Source: RGIG3009 sp964390295
Lineage (GTDB): Bacteria > Bacillota > Clostridia > Oscillospirales > Acutalibacteraceae
Direction of reading: 5' to 3'
Length of the DNA stretch: 27,163 nt
Assembly (NCBI GenBank): GCA_964390295.1
Contig: CAYMHR010000018.1
Span: forward strand, 1 to 27,163
A program made the position numbers and the translations under genes. Position 1 is the stretch's first letter. Every line of letters starts with the position of its first letter. Shown here piece by piece: positions 17,308 through 24,431 of the stretch. Under the pieces are notes generated by a model. It did no database searches, was not told the DNA's origin, and was given only the letters and a program-made list of their open reading frames with translations.

Positions 17308-17324
17308 AGTTAGCAATGGCTAAC
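17308..17324. promoter_or_regulatory. Operator-like palindrome, copy 2 (GTTAGC-N4-GCTAAC)
   Basis: AGTTAGCAATGGCTAAC repeats the upstream block with two central changes and keeps both 6-bp arms. It lies 21 bp before the ATG of the ATPase gene, just upstream of its ribosome binding site. The 44-bp centre-to-centre distance is close to four helical turns, so two bound dimers would face nearly the same side. Confidence 0.7.
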
Positions 17325-17345
17325 CACGGTGCGGGAGGAGTTACT

Positions 17346-18047
17346 ATGGCGATTGTCGAATTCAAGGACGTTACCCGTGTGTATACCAGCGGCGACCACG
17401 AGCTGAAGGCACTGGACGGCGTGAGCTTTACGCTGAACGAAGGGAGCTTCGTGGTGATTCTCGGCCCCAGCGGCGCGGGCAAGAGCACGTTGCTGAATCT
17501 GCTGGGCGGTCTGGACAGCCCCACCAGCGGTACGATTACCGTGGACGGGAAGGATGTGTCCACGCTGTCCAACAACGAGCTGGCGGATTACCGCGCTTCG
17601 ACCGTGGGCTTTGTGTTTCAGTTTTACAACCTGATCCCGACGTTGACGGTCTACGAAAACGTGGCGCTGGTTCAGGACGTGGCCCGCGATGCCGTGGATC
17701 CGAAGCAGATGATCGCTGAGGTGGGGCTGACCGATCATTTGAAAAATTTCCCGTCCGAGCTGTCGGGCGGCGAACAGCAACGCGTGTCTATCGCCCGTGC
17801 TCTGGCTAAAAATCCAAAAATCCTGCTTTGCGACGAGCCGACTGGGGCGCTGGATTCCGAAACGGGTGTGCTGGTTCTCAAGCTGTTGCTGTCGATGGCA
17901 CGCAATTACGGCAAAACCATCGTGGTCGTGACGCACAATCAAAATATTGCTAAGATGGCCGACGTGGTGATCCGCGTGAAGAACGGCAAGCTGCAGGCGT
18001 ATGAAGAACAGGCCGCTCCGATGAGCGCCGACGAAGTGGAGTGGTAA
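17346..18047 (+). CDS. ABC transporter ATP-binding protein (MacB/LolD-like)
   Basis: This is the cytoplasmic ATPase of an exporter whose permease is the next gene. The 233 residues show Walker A GPSGAGKS (40-47), Q-loop Q92 in FQFYNLIPTLT, signature LSGGE (139-143), Walker B ending in DEP (163-165) and switch H197. The overall pattern is that of the MacB/LolD/FtsE-type subfamily, which works with FtsX-fold permeases. The ATG at 17346 follows GGGAGGAG; an upstream in-frame ATG at 17316 lies inside an operator copy and has no ribosome binding site. The stop codon abuts the permease start. The substrate cannot be read from sequence; the operators suggest it is induced by a specific signal. Confidence 0.93.
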   Translation: MAIVEFKDVTRVYTSGDHELKALDGVSFTLNEGSFVVILGPSGAGKSTLLNLLGGLDSPTSGTITVDGKDVSTLSNNELADYRASTVGFVFQFYNLIPTLTVYENVALVQDVARDAVDPKQMIAEVGLTDHLKNFPSELSGGEQQRVSIARALAKNPKILLCDEPTGALDSETGVLVLKLLLSMARNYGKTIVVVTHNQNIAKMADVVIRVKNGKLQAYEEQAAPMSADEVEW

Positions 18048-20321
18048 ATGATGCTGATCAGAAAGCTGTTCCGTACGGCGTGGAGCTATAAAGCACAGTT
18101 TATTTCCATGATCGTGATGATTGCCATCGGTGTCGGTGTATTTCTCGGCTTTCATATCGAATGGAAAAGTCTGGAGGCCGATGCGTTTTCGTTTCTGGAG
18201 GAGACCCACTATGCCGATTTTCGCATCTATTCCGAAGCCGGATTTACCGCCGACGAGCTGAAATCCATTCGGGAGATCGACGGCGTGGAGGCCGCTACGC
18301 GCTATTTCAACGTCAACGTCGGTGTGAAGGGCACGAAAAAATCCGTGGCGCTCAACGTGTCCGAAAATTACACCGTTTCCACGATGATGATTTTGGAGGG
18401 GGCGGCGTACGACGAAAGCTCGGACGGCATTTGGCTGTCGGATCGGTTTGCCGAGGCCAACCACGTTCGGCTTGGTGACGAGCTTACCCTGACGTATGCG
18501 GGGTTGGAAATTACCGGCGAGGTCGTGGGGCTGGTCAAAAGCGGCGAAAACCTGATTTGCGTCGCGGACGGCAATCAGTTGATGCCCGATTACGAGGCCT
18601 TCGGCTTTGCCTATATCACGCCGAAAACGCTGGAACGGGTTCTCGGTGGGGGCTTTTATCCGCAGATCAATCTGATCTCCGCGCTGGGCAAGGCGGAGCT
18701 GGAGGAGAAAATTCGGGCGGCGACCGGGACGACGTTGCTGGTTATCGCCAAGGAGGAGCATTATTCCTACGCCGGTGTGGTGAGCGAAATAGAAGAAGGC
18801 CAAACGATGGGGTCGATCTTGCCGGTGCTGTTCCTTGCCATCGCCGTGCTTACCATGGTGACGACCATGCATCGCATTGCCGCCAACGAAAAGGTGCAGA
18901 TCGGCACGCTCAAGGTGCTGGGCTTTCGCGACCGCCGAATTCTGGTGCACTATACCGCCTACGGGTTGACGATCGGGGTGATCGGCACGCTGCTCGGCGT
19001 GGTGCTCGGCTACGGGATTGCGGCGTTTGTGATCCACCCCGACGGCATGATGGGGACCTATCTGGATATGCCCGTTTGGGATTTGGTGATGCCCGGCTTC
19101 TGTATTCCCGTGATGGTGCTGGTGCTGTTGCTTCTAACGCTGATCGGAACGCTGTCCGTTAAGAAAATGCTGAAAGGCACGGCGGCGGACGCGCTCCGGC
19201 CTTACGCGCCGAAGGCGGTGAAGCAGAGTGTGATCGAGCGGATTCCGTGCTGGAACAAGCTACCGTTCGGTACGAAGTGGAATGTTCGCGACGTGCTTCG
19301 ACACAAATCCCGCAGTGTCATGACGCTGGTCGGCGTGATCGGGTGCACGGTTTTGCTGGTCGGTGGGCTCGGTATGAAGGATACGATGGACGAGTTTCTC
19401 CATCTGCTGGATCACGACATCAGCCGTTACGCCACGAAGGTGATCCTTTCGGAGTCGGTCGTCAACGAGGAGGTGATGGCGCTTGCCGACGAGTTGGAGG
19501 GCGACTGGCAGGCTTCGTGCGGTGTTAGCTACCGGGGCGAGACCGTGACGCTGGATATTTACCGGGCGGATCGCGGCAAGATCGGTCTGCTGACCGAAGA
19601 CAACGAGCCGTTGCGGATGACGGACGACGGAGTGTATCTCTGCCTGCGCTTGAAGGATACCGCCGCCGTCGGTGACGTGGTGACGTTTTCACCCTACGGC
19701 AGTGACAAAAGCTACGCGGTGAGGGTTGCGGGCTATACCCGCTCGCTGGTCAGCGAGTGTATGGTGATGACCGACGGTTGCGCCGACCGTCTCGGTCTGG
19801 AGTATCGTATCAGTTCGATTTACACGGATACGGCGGCGGAGGCGATCGAAGGCTCTGCCATGATCTCCGGCAAGCAGGATAAGGACACGATTATGGACAG
19901 CTACGACACCTTTATGGACATTATGAACGTGATGATCGTGGTGTTGGTGTTGGCGGCCGTTGTGCTGGGCGTGGTGGTGTTGTACAACCTTGGCGTGATG
20001 AGCTACGTGGAACGCCGCCGCGAGCTTGCTACGCTGAAGGTGCTGGGCTTCCGCGACAGTGCCGTGGGGCGGCTGTTGGTCAGTCAGAATATCTGGCTGA
20101 CGGTCATCGGCGTACTGCTCGGTATTCCGGCGGGCGCCGGCGTGCTTCAGGCGCTGATCGTTTCTCTTGCCAGCGAATACGAGATGAGTGTGACGATCGG
20201 CTGGGCGACCTGCGTGATCAGCACGGCGCTGACCTTCGGCGTATCCCTGCTGGTGAGGTGGATGATTGCCAAAAAGAGTCGGAAAATCGATATGGTGGAA
20301 GCCTTGAAGGGGACGGAATAA
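18048..20321 (+). CDS. ABC transporter permease with two FtsX domains
   Basis: The 757-residue membrane protein pairs with the preceding ATPase. I see eight hydrophobic segments: one near the N terminus (about 16-36), three after a large first extracytoplasmic domain (about 253-278, 300-328, 345-372), one opening the second half (about 424-446), and three after a smaller second external domain (about 618-648, 680-703, 715-740). Each half ends in an FtsX module, and the cytoplasmic coupling motif TLKVLGFRD occurs identically at 287-295 and 662-670. The layout matches FtsX/MacB-type mechanotransmitting exporters or lipid/peptide exporters, not the ten-TM BceB type. The ATG follows the ATPase stop directly. 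Substrate unknown. Confidence 0.92.
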   Translation: MMLIRKLFRTAWSYKAQFISMIVMIAIGVGVFLGFHIEWKSLEADAFSFLEETHYADFRIYSEAGFTADELKSIREIDGVEAATRYFNVNVGVKGTKKSVALNVSENYTVSTMMILEGAAYDESSDGIWLSDRFAEANHVRLGDELTLTYAGLEITGEVVGLVKSGENLICVADGNQLMPDYEAFGFAYITPKTLERVLGGGFYPQINLISALGKAELEEKIRAATGTTLLVIAKEEHYSYAGVVSEIEEGQTMGSILPVLFLAIAVLTMVTTMHRIAANEKVQIGTLKVLGFRDRRILVHYTAYGLTIGVIGTLLGVVLGYGIAAFVIHPDGMMGTYLDMPVWDLVMPGFCIPVMVLVLLLLTLIGTLSVKKMLKGTAADALRPYAPKAVKQSVIERIPCWNKLPFGTKWNVRDVLRHKSRSVMTLVGVIGCTVLLVGGLGMKDTMDEFLHLLDHDISRYATKVILSESVVNEEVMALADELEGDWQASCGVSYRGETVTLDIYRADRGKIGLLTEDNEPLRMTDDGVYLCLRLKDTAAVGDVVTFSPYGSDKSYAVRVAGYTRSLVSECMVMTDGCADRLGLEYRISSIYTDTAAEAIEGSAMISGKQDKDTIMDSYDTFMDIMNVMIVVLVLAAVVLGVVVLYNLGVMSYVERRRELATLKVLGFRDSAVGRLLVSQNIWLTVIGVLLGIPAGAGVLQALIVSLASEYEMSVTIGWATCVISTALTFGVSLLVRWMIAKKSRKIDMVEALKGTE

Positions 20322-20350
20322 CGGCGACTGTCGGATTTGGCGTGACGGGC

Positions 20351-20379
20351 TTGTCAGACGGAGAAAGCTATGCTACAAT
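20351..20379 (+). promoter_or_regulatory. Extended -10 promoter of the stand-alone ATPase gene
   Basis: TTGTCA (20351-20356) and TACAAT (20374-20379) are 17 bp apart, and the -10 is preceded by TG at 20371-20372, forming an extended -10 element. It starts 29 bp after the permease stop codon, so the ATPase gene probably has its own transcript. Confidence 0.72.
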
Positions 20380-20428
20380 AGGGGTACGACGACCGTTGTG
20401 GAACGATGGGCGGAAGGAAGTGCCGCGT

Positions 20429-21322
20429 GTGGTGTATTTGAAGAGCTTTACCCTGCCGATTGCCGAGGAGGGGTGGCTTTTACGCGAGCAGATCGAGAAA
20501 AACGGCTACTTGGACAACCCGTATCCGTGTGAGCTGTTCGTGGAAAAAGAACTGTTTCGGATCGATTTTCAGAAAATTACGATTTTTTACGGCGGTAACG
20601 GGTCGGGAAAAAGCACGTTGCTGAACCTGATCGCGGAAAAGCTGGAGCTGAACCGCGTGGCACCGTACAATTCCGGCGAGCTGTTCGACACCTACGTGAA
20701 GCGCTGTGGCTACTCCATGGGGTACGATGACGAAGGGTTTCAGCATCGCGTACCGAATGGAAGCCGGATCATTACCAGCGACGATATTTTCGATTACATG
20801 CTTACGGTTCGAACCAACAACGCCGAAATTGCGGAAAACCGCGACGATGCCCGCGGCCGGTGGTCGCACTTGAAATTTGGCGAGAGCATTAAAATTGCCG
20901 GGATGCAGGATTACGAGGCGTTGCGGCTTCAGGTGCTGGCGCGCAGTCGCTCGGTGACGCGCAGGCAGTTTATCCGACGGACGGCGGGCGACGAGGTGAA
21001 GCTGAACAGCAACGGCGAAACGGCGTTACAGTATTTTGAGGAAAAGCTGAAGCCCAATACTCTGTATTGCCTGGACGAGCCGGAAAACAGTATGTCGCCG
21101 CCAATGCAGTTGGAGCTGGTGACGATGCTGGAGACGCTGGCGCGCTACTGCGATTGTCAGTTGGTGATCGCCACTCATTCGCCGTTTTTGCTGTCACTGG
21201 ACGGAGCTAAAATTTACGATTTAGACTCGCGCCCAACGGAGGTTCGGGAGTGGTGGGAGCTGGAAAACACCCGGCTGTATTTTGACTTTTTCGAGAAGCA
21301 CCGCCATCTGTTTCGGCCGTAG
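20429..21322 (+). CDS. COG3910-like AAA/ABC-fold ATPase, stand-alone
   Basis: The 297-residue soluble protein has Walker A GGNGSGKST (55-63), a degenerate signature NSNGETALQYF (193-203), Walker B ending in LDEPEN (215-220) and a switch histidine in IATHSPF (H250). This set resembles the predicted ATPases of COG3910, relatives of SMC/ABC ATPases found singly in many bacteria. No nuclease, toxin or membrane domain is visible. I choose GTG at 20429, with AAGGA ten bases upstream; GTG at 20420 or 20432 is also possible, and no ATG lies near. It has its own promoter and is followed by a repeat cluster, not by a partner gene. Biological role unknown. Confidence 0.78.
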   Translation: MVYLKSFTLPIAEEGWLLREQIEKNGYLDNPYPCELFVEKELFRIDFQKITIFYGGNGSGKSTLLNLIAEKLELNRVAPYNSGELFDTYVKRCGYSMGYDDEGFQHRVPNGSRIITSDDIFDYMLTVRTNNAEIAENRDDARGRWSHLKFGESIKIAGMQDYEALRLQVLARSRSVTRRQFIRRTAGDEVKLNSNGETALQYFEEKLKPNTLYCLDEPENSMSPPMQLELVTMLETLARYCDCQLVIATHSPFLLSLDGAKIYDLDSRPTEVREWWELENTRLYFDFFEKHRHLFRP

Positions 21323-21620
21323 AGGTACCACCGCTAGCGCGGGGCGTTTCGCGCCGACTCTGCTACGCACCAAAGTGGTGCAGAATTTAGGCTCGATGCT
21401 CTCCCTTCTCAGGGATAAGTTCGGCTAACCAAATCACAGATTTGGAGCCTCACTTAGCCGCTAGGCGCACCTCCCCTTACACAGGGGAGGCAAGGCCCCT
21501 GTGGGGCGTGCACACCTTACACAGGGAGGACAAGAGAGGCTTGTGCGAGCTTTTGGCGGTGCACAGTGGGTGCGAAAGGAAACTCCCCAGTCGGACATTT
21601 ACTCGACTCTGCCTTGCTGG
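21323..21620. repeat. Modular hairpin repeat cluster A
   Basis: This gene-free stretch is built of short inverted repeats: GCACC/GGTGC (21367-21381), TCCCT/AGGGA (21402-21415), CCAAATC/GATTTGG (21430-21446), CCTCCCC/GGGGAGG (21471-21491) and GCCCC/GGGGC (21496-21508). Blocks at 21352-21375, 21386-21401, 21458-21468 and 21470-21492 recur nearly identically in cluster B near 24076-24169, but in another order and with different spacers. A degenerate piece of the CCTCCCC unit follows at 21514-21531. No coding sequence is supported here. Confidence 0.75.
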
Positions 21621-21640
21621 GTGAGGGGTAAAAAATTGCG

Positions 21641-21686
21641 ATTTTCGGAAAATTCGGGAAAACGGAAACAAAATCTTAACGTTTCC
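21641..21686. promoter_or_regulatory. Candidate regulator-binding region upstream of the response regulator
   Basis: Upstream of the -10 box lie a perfect palindrome ATTTTC-G-GAAAAT (21641-21653), three iterated CGGAAA or CGGGAAA units beginning at 21646, 21655 and 21663, and an inverted pair GGAAAC (21664-21669) with GTTTCC (21681-21686). The last pair overlaps where a -35 box would be; no good -35 is seen. This could be an activator site, perhaps autoregulatory. Tentative. Confidence 0.35.
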
Positions 21687-21687
21687 A

Positions 21688-21696
21688 TGATATACT
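21688..21696 (+). promoter_or_regulatory. Extended -10 promoter element of the two-component operon
   Basis: TGATATACT forms a TG-N-TATACT extended -10 element. No convincing -35 lies 17 bp upstream (the sequence there is A-rich), which fits an extended -10 or activator-dependent promoter. The transcript would start near 21703, only a few bases before the TTG at 21708. Confidence 0.6.
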
Positions 21697-21707
21697 ACGT
21701 ACATTAA

Positions 21708-22403
21708 TTGCACGAAACGGAGGGACCTGCCACGTTTAAGATTTTGGTGGTGGAGGACGATCGGGAGCTGAATCGGACGGTGTGCGCCTTTTTGAACGCT
21801 AGCGGTTACGAGGCGGTCGGTTGTCTGAATGCCAACGACGCTTACGACGAGCTGTACGAGCAGGTGTTCGACCTGATGGTGTCCGACATTATGATGCCGG
21901 AGGTGGATGGGTACGAGCTGGCTCGGAACGTGCGCGAGGTGAATGCGGACCTTCCGATCTTGTTTATGACGGCGCGTGACGACATGGCCTCCAAGCAACG
22001 CGGCTTCCGCATCGGCGCGGATGACTATATGGTCAAGCCGATCGACCTGGACGAGCTGCTTTTGCGGATTGGGGCATTGCTTCGCCGTGCGAAGATCGCC
22101 GCCGGCCGCCGGCTTGCGATCGGGCGGTTCACCATGGACGTCGACGAGCACGTCGCGCGTCTGGACGACGTGGAAATCGCGCTGACGAACCGTGAATTCG
22201 GCATTTTGTACAAGCTGTTGTCGTACCCGAAAAAGACCTTCACACGCACACAGCTGATGGACGAGTTTTGGGGTGCGGACACCGAAACGGCACCGCGTGC
22301 GGTGGACGTGTACGTGACGAAGCTGCGTGCCAAGCTCGCGGAATGTGATGATTTTGAGATCAAAACGGTGCACGGACTGGGGTATAAGGCGGTGCTGAAA
22401 TGA
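21708..22403 (+). CDS. OmpR-family response regulator (start codon uncertain)
   Basis: This DNA-binding regulator receives phosphate from the kinase encoded next. Numbering from TTG 21708 (231 residues), the receiver domain has the acidic pair EDD (16-18), phospho-acceptor D60 in VSDIMMPEVDG, T88 and K110 in KP. The winged-helix domain spans about 135-230 with RAVDVYVTKLRAKL and VHGLGYKAVL. The start is odd: the canonical position, six bases after the ribosome binding site GGAGGG (21720-21725), is ACG at 21732, and a TAA stop sits directly before the TTG, so no ATG is available. The TTG would start only about 5 nt into the transcript. The 3' end overlaps the kinase gene by ATGA. Family certain; start not. 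Confidence 0.88.
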   Translation: MHETEGPATFKILVVEDDRELNRTVCAFLNASGYEAVGCLNANDAYDELYEQVFDLMVSDIMMPEVDGYELARNVREVNADLPILFMTARDDMASKQRGFRIGADDYMVKPIDLDELLLRIGALLRRAKIAAGRRLAIGRFTMDVDEHVARLDDVEIALTNREFGILYKLLSYPKKTFTRTQLMDEFWGADTETAPRAVDVYVTKLRAKLAECDDFEIKTVHGLGYKAVLK

Positions 22404-23512
22404 AAAAGGCGTCGCCGTGGCAACGGGTGCTTCGCGGATTGTATCACTATCTGCTGTTTTTTCTGCTGGTTGCCTTTTTGGTCACCTGCACGATGACGTT
22501 GTTTGTTGGTACGCTGTCCAAGGATTTGGGACTGGTGCTGACGGGGGAGACGCTGAACCGTGCCGCCAAGCTGACGTTTTTGAGCGTCATTGTGTTAAGC
22601 GTGCTGTTCACCGCGATCGACGAGGTGCGCCGCCAGTTGACCACTAAGCGCATGACGCGGCGCCTCGCTGCCGCTACGCGGGAGCTGGTGCAGGGAAACT
22701 TCGATGCCCGTGTGGCACCGGTGGGCCGGTGGTTCACCGACGACAACGATAACGAGATTATCGACTGCTTCAACACGCTGGCGCGGGAGCTGGGCGGTTT
22801 GGAGGCTTTGCGGACGGATTTTATCGCCAACGTATCTCATGAAATGAAAACGCCGCTGGCGGTGATGCACAATTACGGCACACTGCTACAGACCCCCGAT
22901 TTGCCGGAGGAACGGCGGCTGGAATACGCCAAGGGCGTGACCGACGGCACGCGCCGGTTGGCGGATATGGTGACAAACGTGCTGAAGCTGAATCGGCTGG
23001 AAAATCAGCAGATTTATCCCCAGACGGCCGAGTTTGATCTGGGCGAGCAGCTGTGTGACTGTTTGCTTCGGTACGATAGCACGTGGGAGGAGAAGGACAT
23101 CGAGCCGGAAACGGAGCTGGCGGACGGCGTGACGGTATGCGCCGACCGGGAGCTGTTGGAGCTGGTGTGGAGCAATCTGTTTTCCAACGCCTTTAAGTTT
23201 ACTGAAAGCGGCGGCCGGGTGACGGTGCGCTTGTACACCGAGGGCGAATACGCCGTGGTGCGGGTACAGGATACCGGCTGTGGCATGACCGCCGAGGTCG
23301 GCAACCATATTTTTGAAAAATTTTATCAGGGCGATCCGTCGCGCGCCACGCAGGGTAACGGCTTGGGGCTGGCGCTGGTCAAGCGCGTGATGGATATTTT
23401 GAAGGGCGAGATCACGGTGGAGAGTACCGTGGGGGTCGGGACGACCTTCGTTGTGAAGATTCGGCGGTGGGATGACCGCCTTGGTGAGAAAGGAAGTGGA
23501 CGGCGTGGATAA
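22400..23512 (+). CDS. Sensor histidine kinase with short extracytoplasmic loop
   Basis: The 370-residue kinase partners the response regulator in front of it. Two membrane helices (about 16-38 and 58-74) enclose an external loop of only about 20 residues, so there is no periplasmic-type sensor domain. A HAMP-like linker (about 75-130) leads to the HisKA segment FIANVSHEMKTPLAV with phospho-acceptor H147. The ATPase domain has an N box (SNLFSNAFKF, N263), G1 DTGCG (291-295) and G2 GNGLGLAL (319-326). The ATG overlaps the regulator stop (ATGA), a standard coupling. The ligand is unknown; the small loop suggests sensing within the membrane or through a partner protein, perhaps the small membrane protein next door. 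Confidence 0.93.
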   Translation: MKKASPWQRVLRGLYHYLLFFLLVAFLVTCTMTLFVGTLSKDLGLVLTGETLNRAAKLTFLSVIVLSVLFTAIDEVRRQLTTKRMTRRLAAATRELVQGNFDARVAPVGRWFTDDNDNEIIDCFNTLARELGGLEALRTDFIANVSHEMKTPLAVMHNYGTLLQTPDLPEERRLEYAKGVTDGTRRLADMVTNVLKLNRLENQQIYPQTAEFDLGEQLCDCLLRYDSTWEEKDIEPETELADGVTVCADRELLELVWSNLFSNAFKFTESGGRVTVRLYTEGEYAVVRVQDTGCGMTAEVGNHIFEKFYQGDPSRATQGNGLGLALVKRVMDILKGEITVESTVGVGTTFVVKIRRWDDRLGEKGSGRRG

Positions 23513-23906
23513 TCCCCATACCGATCGAGATACGTTTACGATGACCTATTCGGCGGAACGGCGGGACGAGGTGGAAGCGATCCGCCGTAAGTACGTGCCG
23601 CAGGAGACCGACGCCATGGAGCGACTGCGTGCGCTGGATGCGCGCGTCGGCAAAAGGGCGACGGCGGTGTCGATTGCCGTCGGTGTGATCGGCACGCTGG
23701 TGATGGGCGCCGGCATGAGCATGGCGATGACGGAGCTCGGCGAGCGACTGCTCGGTGAGGCAGGTTTTTTGGCAGGCGTGGCGTGCGGCGTGGTCGGCAT
23801 GGTGATTCTTGCCTGCGCGTATCCGCTGTACAACCGCACACTTCGTGCCGAGCGGAAAAAGGCGGCACCGGAAATTTTGCGGTTGACCGACGAGCTGACG
23901 CGATAA
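23505..23906 (+). CDS. Small two-TM membrane protein of the two-component operon
   Basis: The 133-residue protein has a soluble charged N terminus (FTMTYSAERRDEVEAIRRKY), two hydrophobic helices (about 52-75 and 85-108) and a short basic C terminus ending in ILRLTDELTR. From memory, similar proteins of about 130 residues follow kinase genes in many Clostridia and are sometimes labelled dihydropteridine reductase; nothing here supports that enzyme (no Rossmann motif, membrane-embedded). The GTG at 23505 is chosen because AAAGGA lies 10 nt upstream; it overlaps the kinase gene by 8 nt. A strong terminator follows, so it closes the operon. Its likely role, by context only, is as an accessory to the kinase. 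Confidence 0.82.
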   Translation: MDNPHTDRDTFTMTYSAERRDEVEAIRRKYVPQETDAMERLRALDARVGKRATAVSIAVGVIGTLVMGAGMSMAMTELGERLLGEAGFLAGVACGVVGMVILACAYPLYNRTLRAERKKAAPEILRLTDELTR

Positions 23907-23929
23907 CCAATCGATTGGATGACAAACAG

Positions 23930-23966
23930 AGCCCCTGCACAGCATACGGTTGTGCAGGGGCTTTTT
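23930..23966 (+). terminator. Intrinsic terminator of the two-component operon
   Basis: A 12-bp perfect stem AGCCCCTGCACA (23930-23941) with TGTGCAGGGGCT (23951-23962), a 9-base loop and a TTTTT run directly after it. This is a textbook Rho-independent terminator 24 nt after the last stop codon. Confidence 0.93.
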
Positions 23967-24052
23967 GATTTTTCGTCGCAGGCAAAGACGGGAGGGGTGT
24001 CGGTACGGAACGGGTGGCTTATACGCGTCAATTTATCGGTAACAACCCCTCC

Positions 24053-24420
24053 GTCTTTTTGTACAACAAAAAGACACCTCCCCTTACACAGGGGAGGCAC
24101 CCCTGCGGGGGCACTTCGCCCCGACTCTGCCACGCACCAAAGTTTAGGCTCGATGCTCGCCGCTAGGCGTGACTGAGGGGTAGTCTGCGCTGTCTCTCCC
24201 TCCGTCACCGTCTGCGACGGTGACACCTCCCTCGTCAGAGGGAGGTATACGGAGCTCGTGCGGGCTTTACTTGGCTCACCTGACCAGGGGAGCCAAGTGG
24301 GGGGTCTGTACAAACTTCAAACGTTAGCCGCGTAGCGGTATTACCTGCCCCGCAGGGCCCCCTCCGGAGGGGGCTCAGTTGACCTCCCCTTACACAGGGG
24401 GGGAGCCGGGGCCGCGCCGA
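24053..24420. repeat. Modular hairpin repeat cluster B
   Basis: Within the 586-nt gene-free gap between two convergent operons, this part is a chain of hairpins: GTCTTTTTGT/ACAAAAAGAC (24053-24075), CCTCCCC/GGGGAGG (24077-24097), CCCC/GGGG (24100-24110), GTCACCGTC/GACGGTGAC (24204-24224), ACCTCCCTC/GAGGGAGGT (24225-24246), CTTGGCTC/GAGCCAAG (24270-24297) and the 18-bp perfect palindrome GCCCCCTCCGGAGGGGGC (24357-24374). A further CCTCCCCTTACACAGGGG copy begins at 24383. Several blocks match cluster A. No coding sequence is supported; 23967-24052 shows nothing recognisable. Confidence 0.78.
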
Positions 24421-24431
24421 TGAACAACACA

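Noticed and set aside
17310..19037. Open frame of 575 codons on the minus strand across the ABC exporter genes
   Set aside because: It is antisense to two genes with intact motifs, is His/Gln/Arg-rich with no recognisable domain, and reflects GC-biased third positions.
17346..20321. BceAB-type antimicrobial peptide transporter paired with the nearby two-component system
   Set aside because: The permease has eight TM segments with two external domains rather than the BceB layout, and the exporter promoter carries palindromes absent from the two-component promoter.
21501..21707. Small plus-strand open frame of 68 codons in the repeat gap
   Set aside because: It runs through hairpin repeats and the promoter of the two-component operon and has no recognisable feature.
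24077..24405. Possible CRISPR array from repeated CCTCCCC...GGGGAGG units
   Set aside because: Copies are few, unevenly spaced, differ in flanking modules and lack uniform spacers or cas genes.
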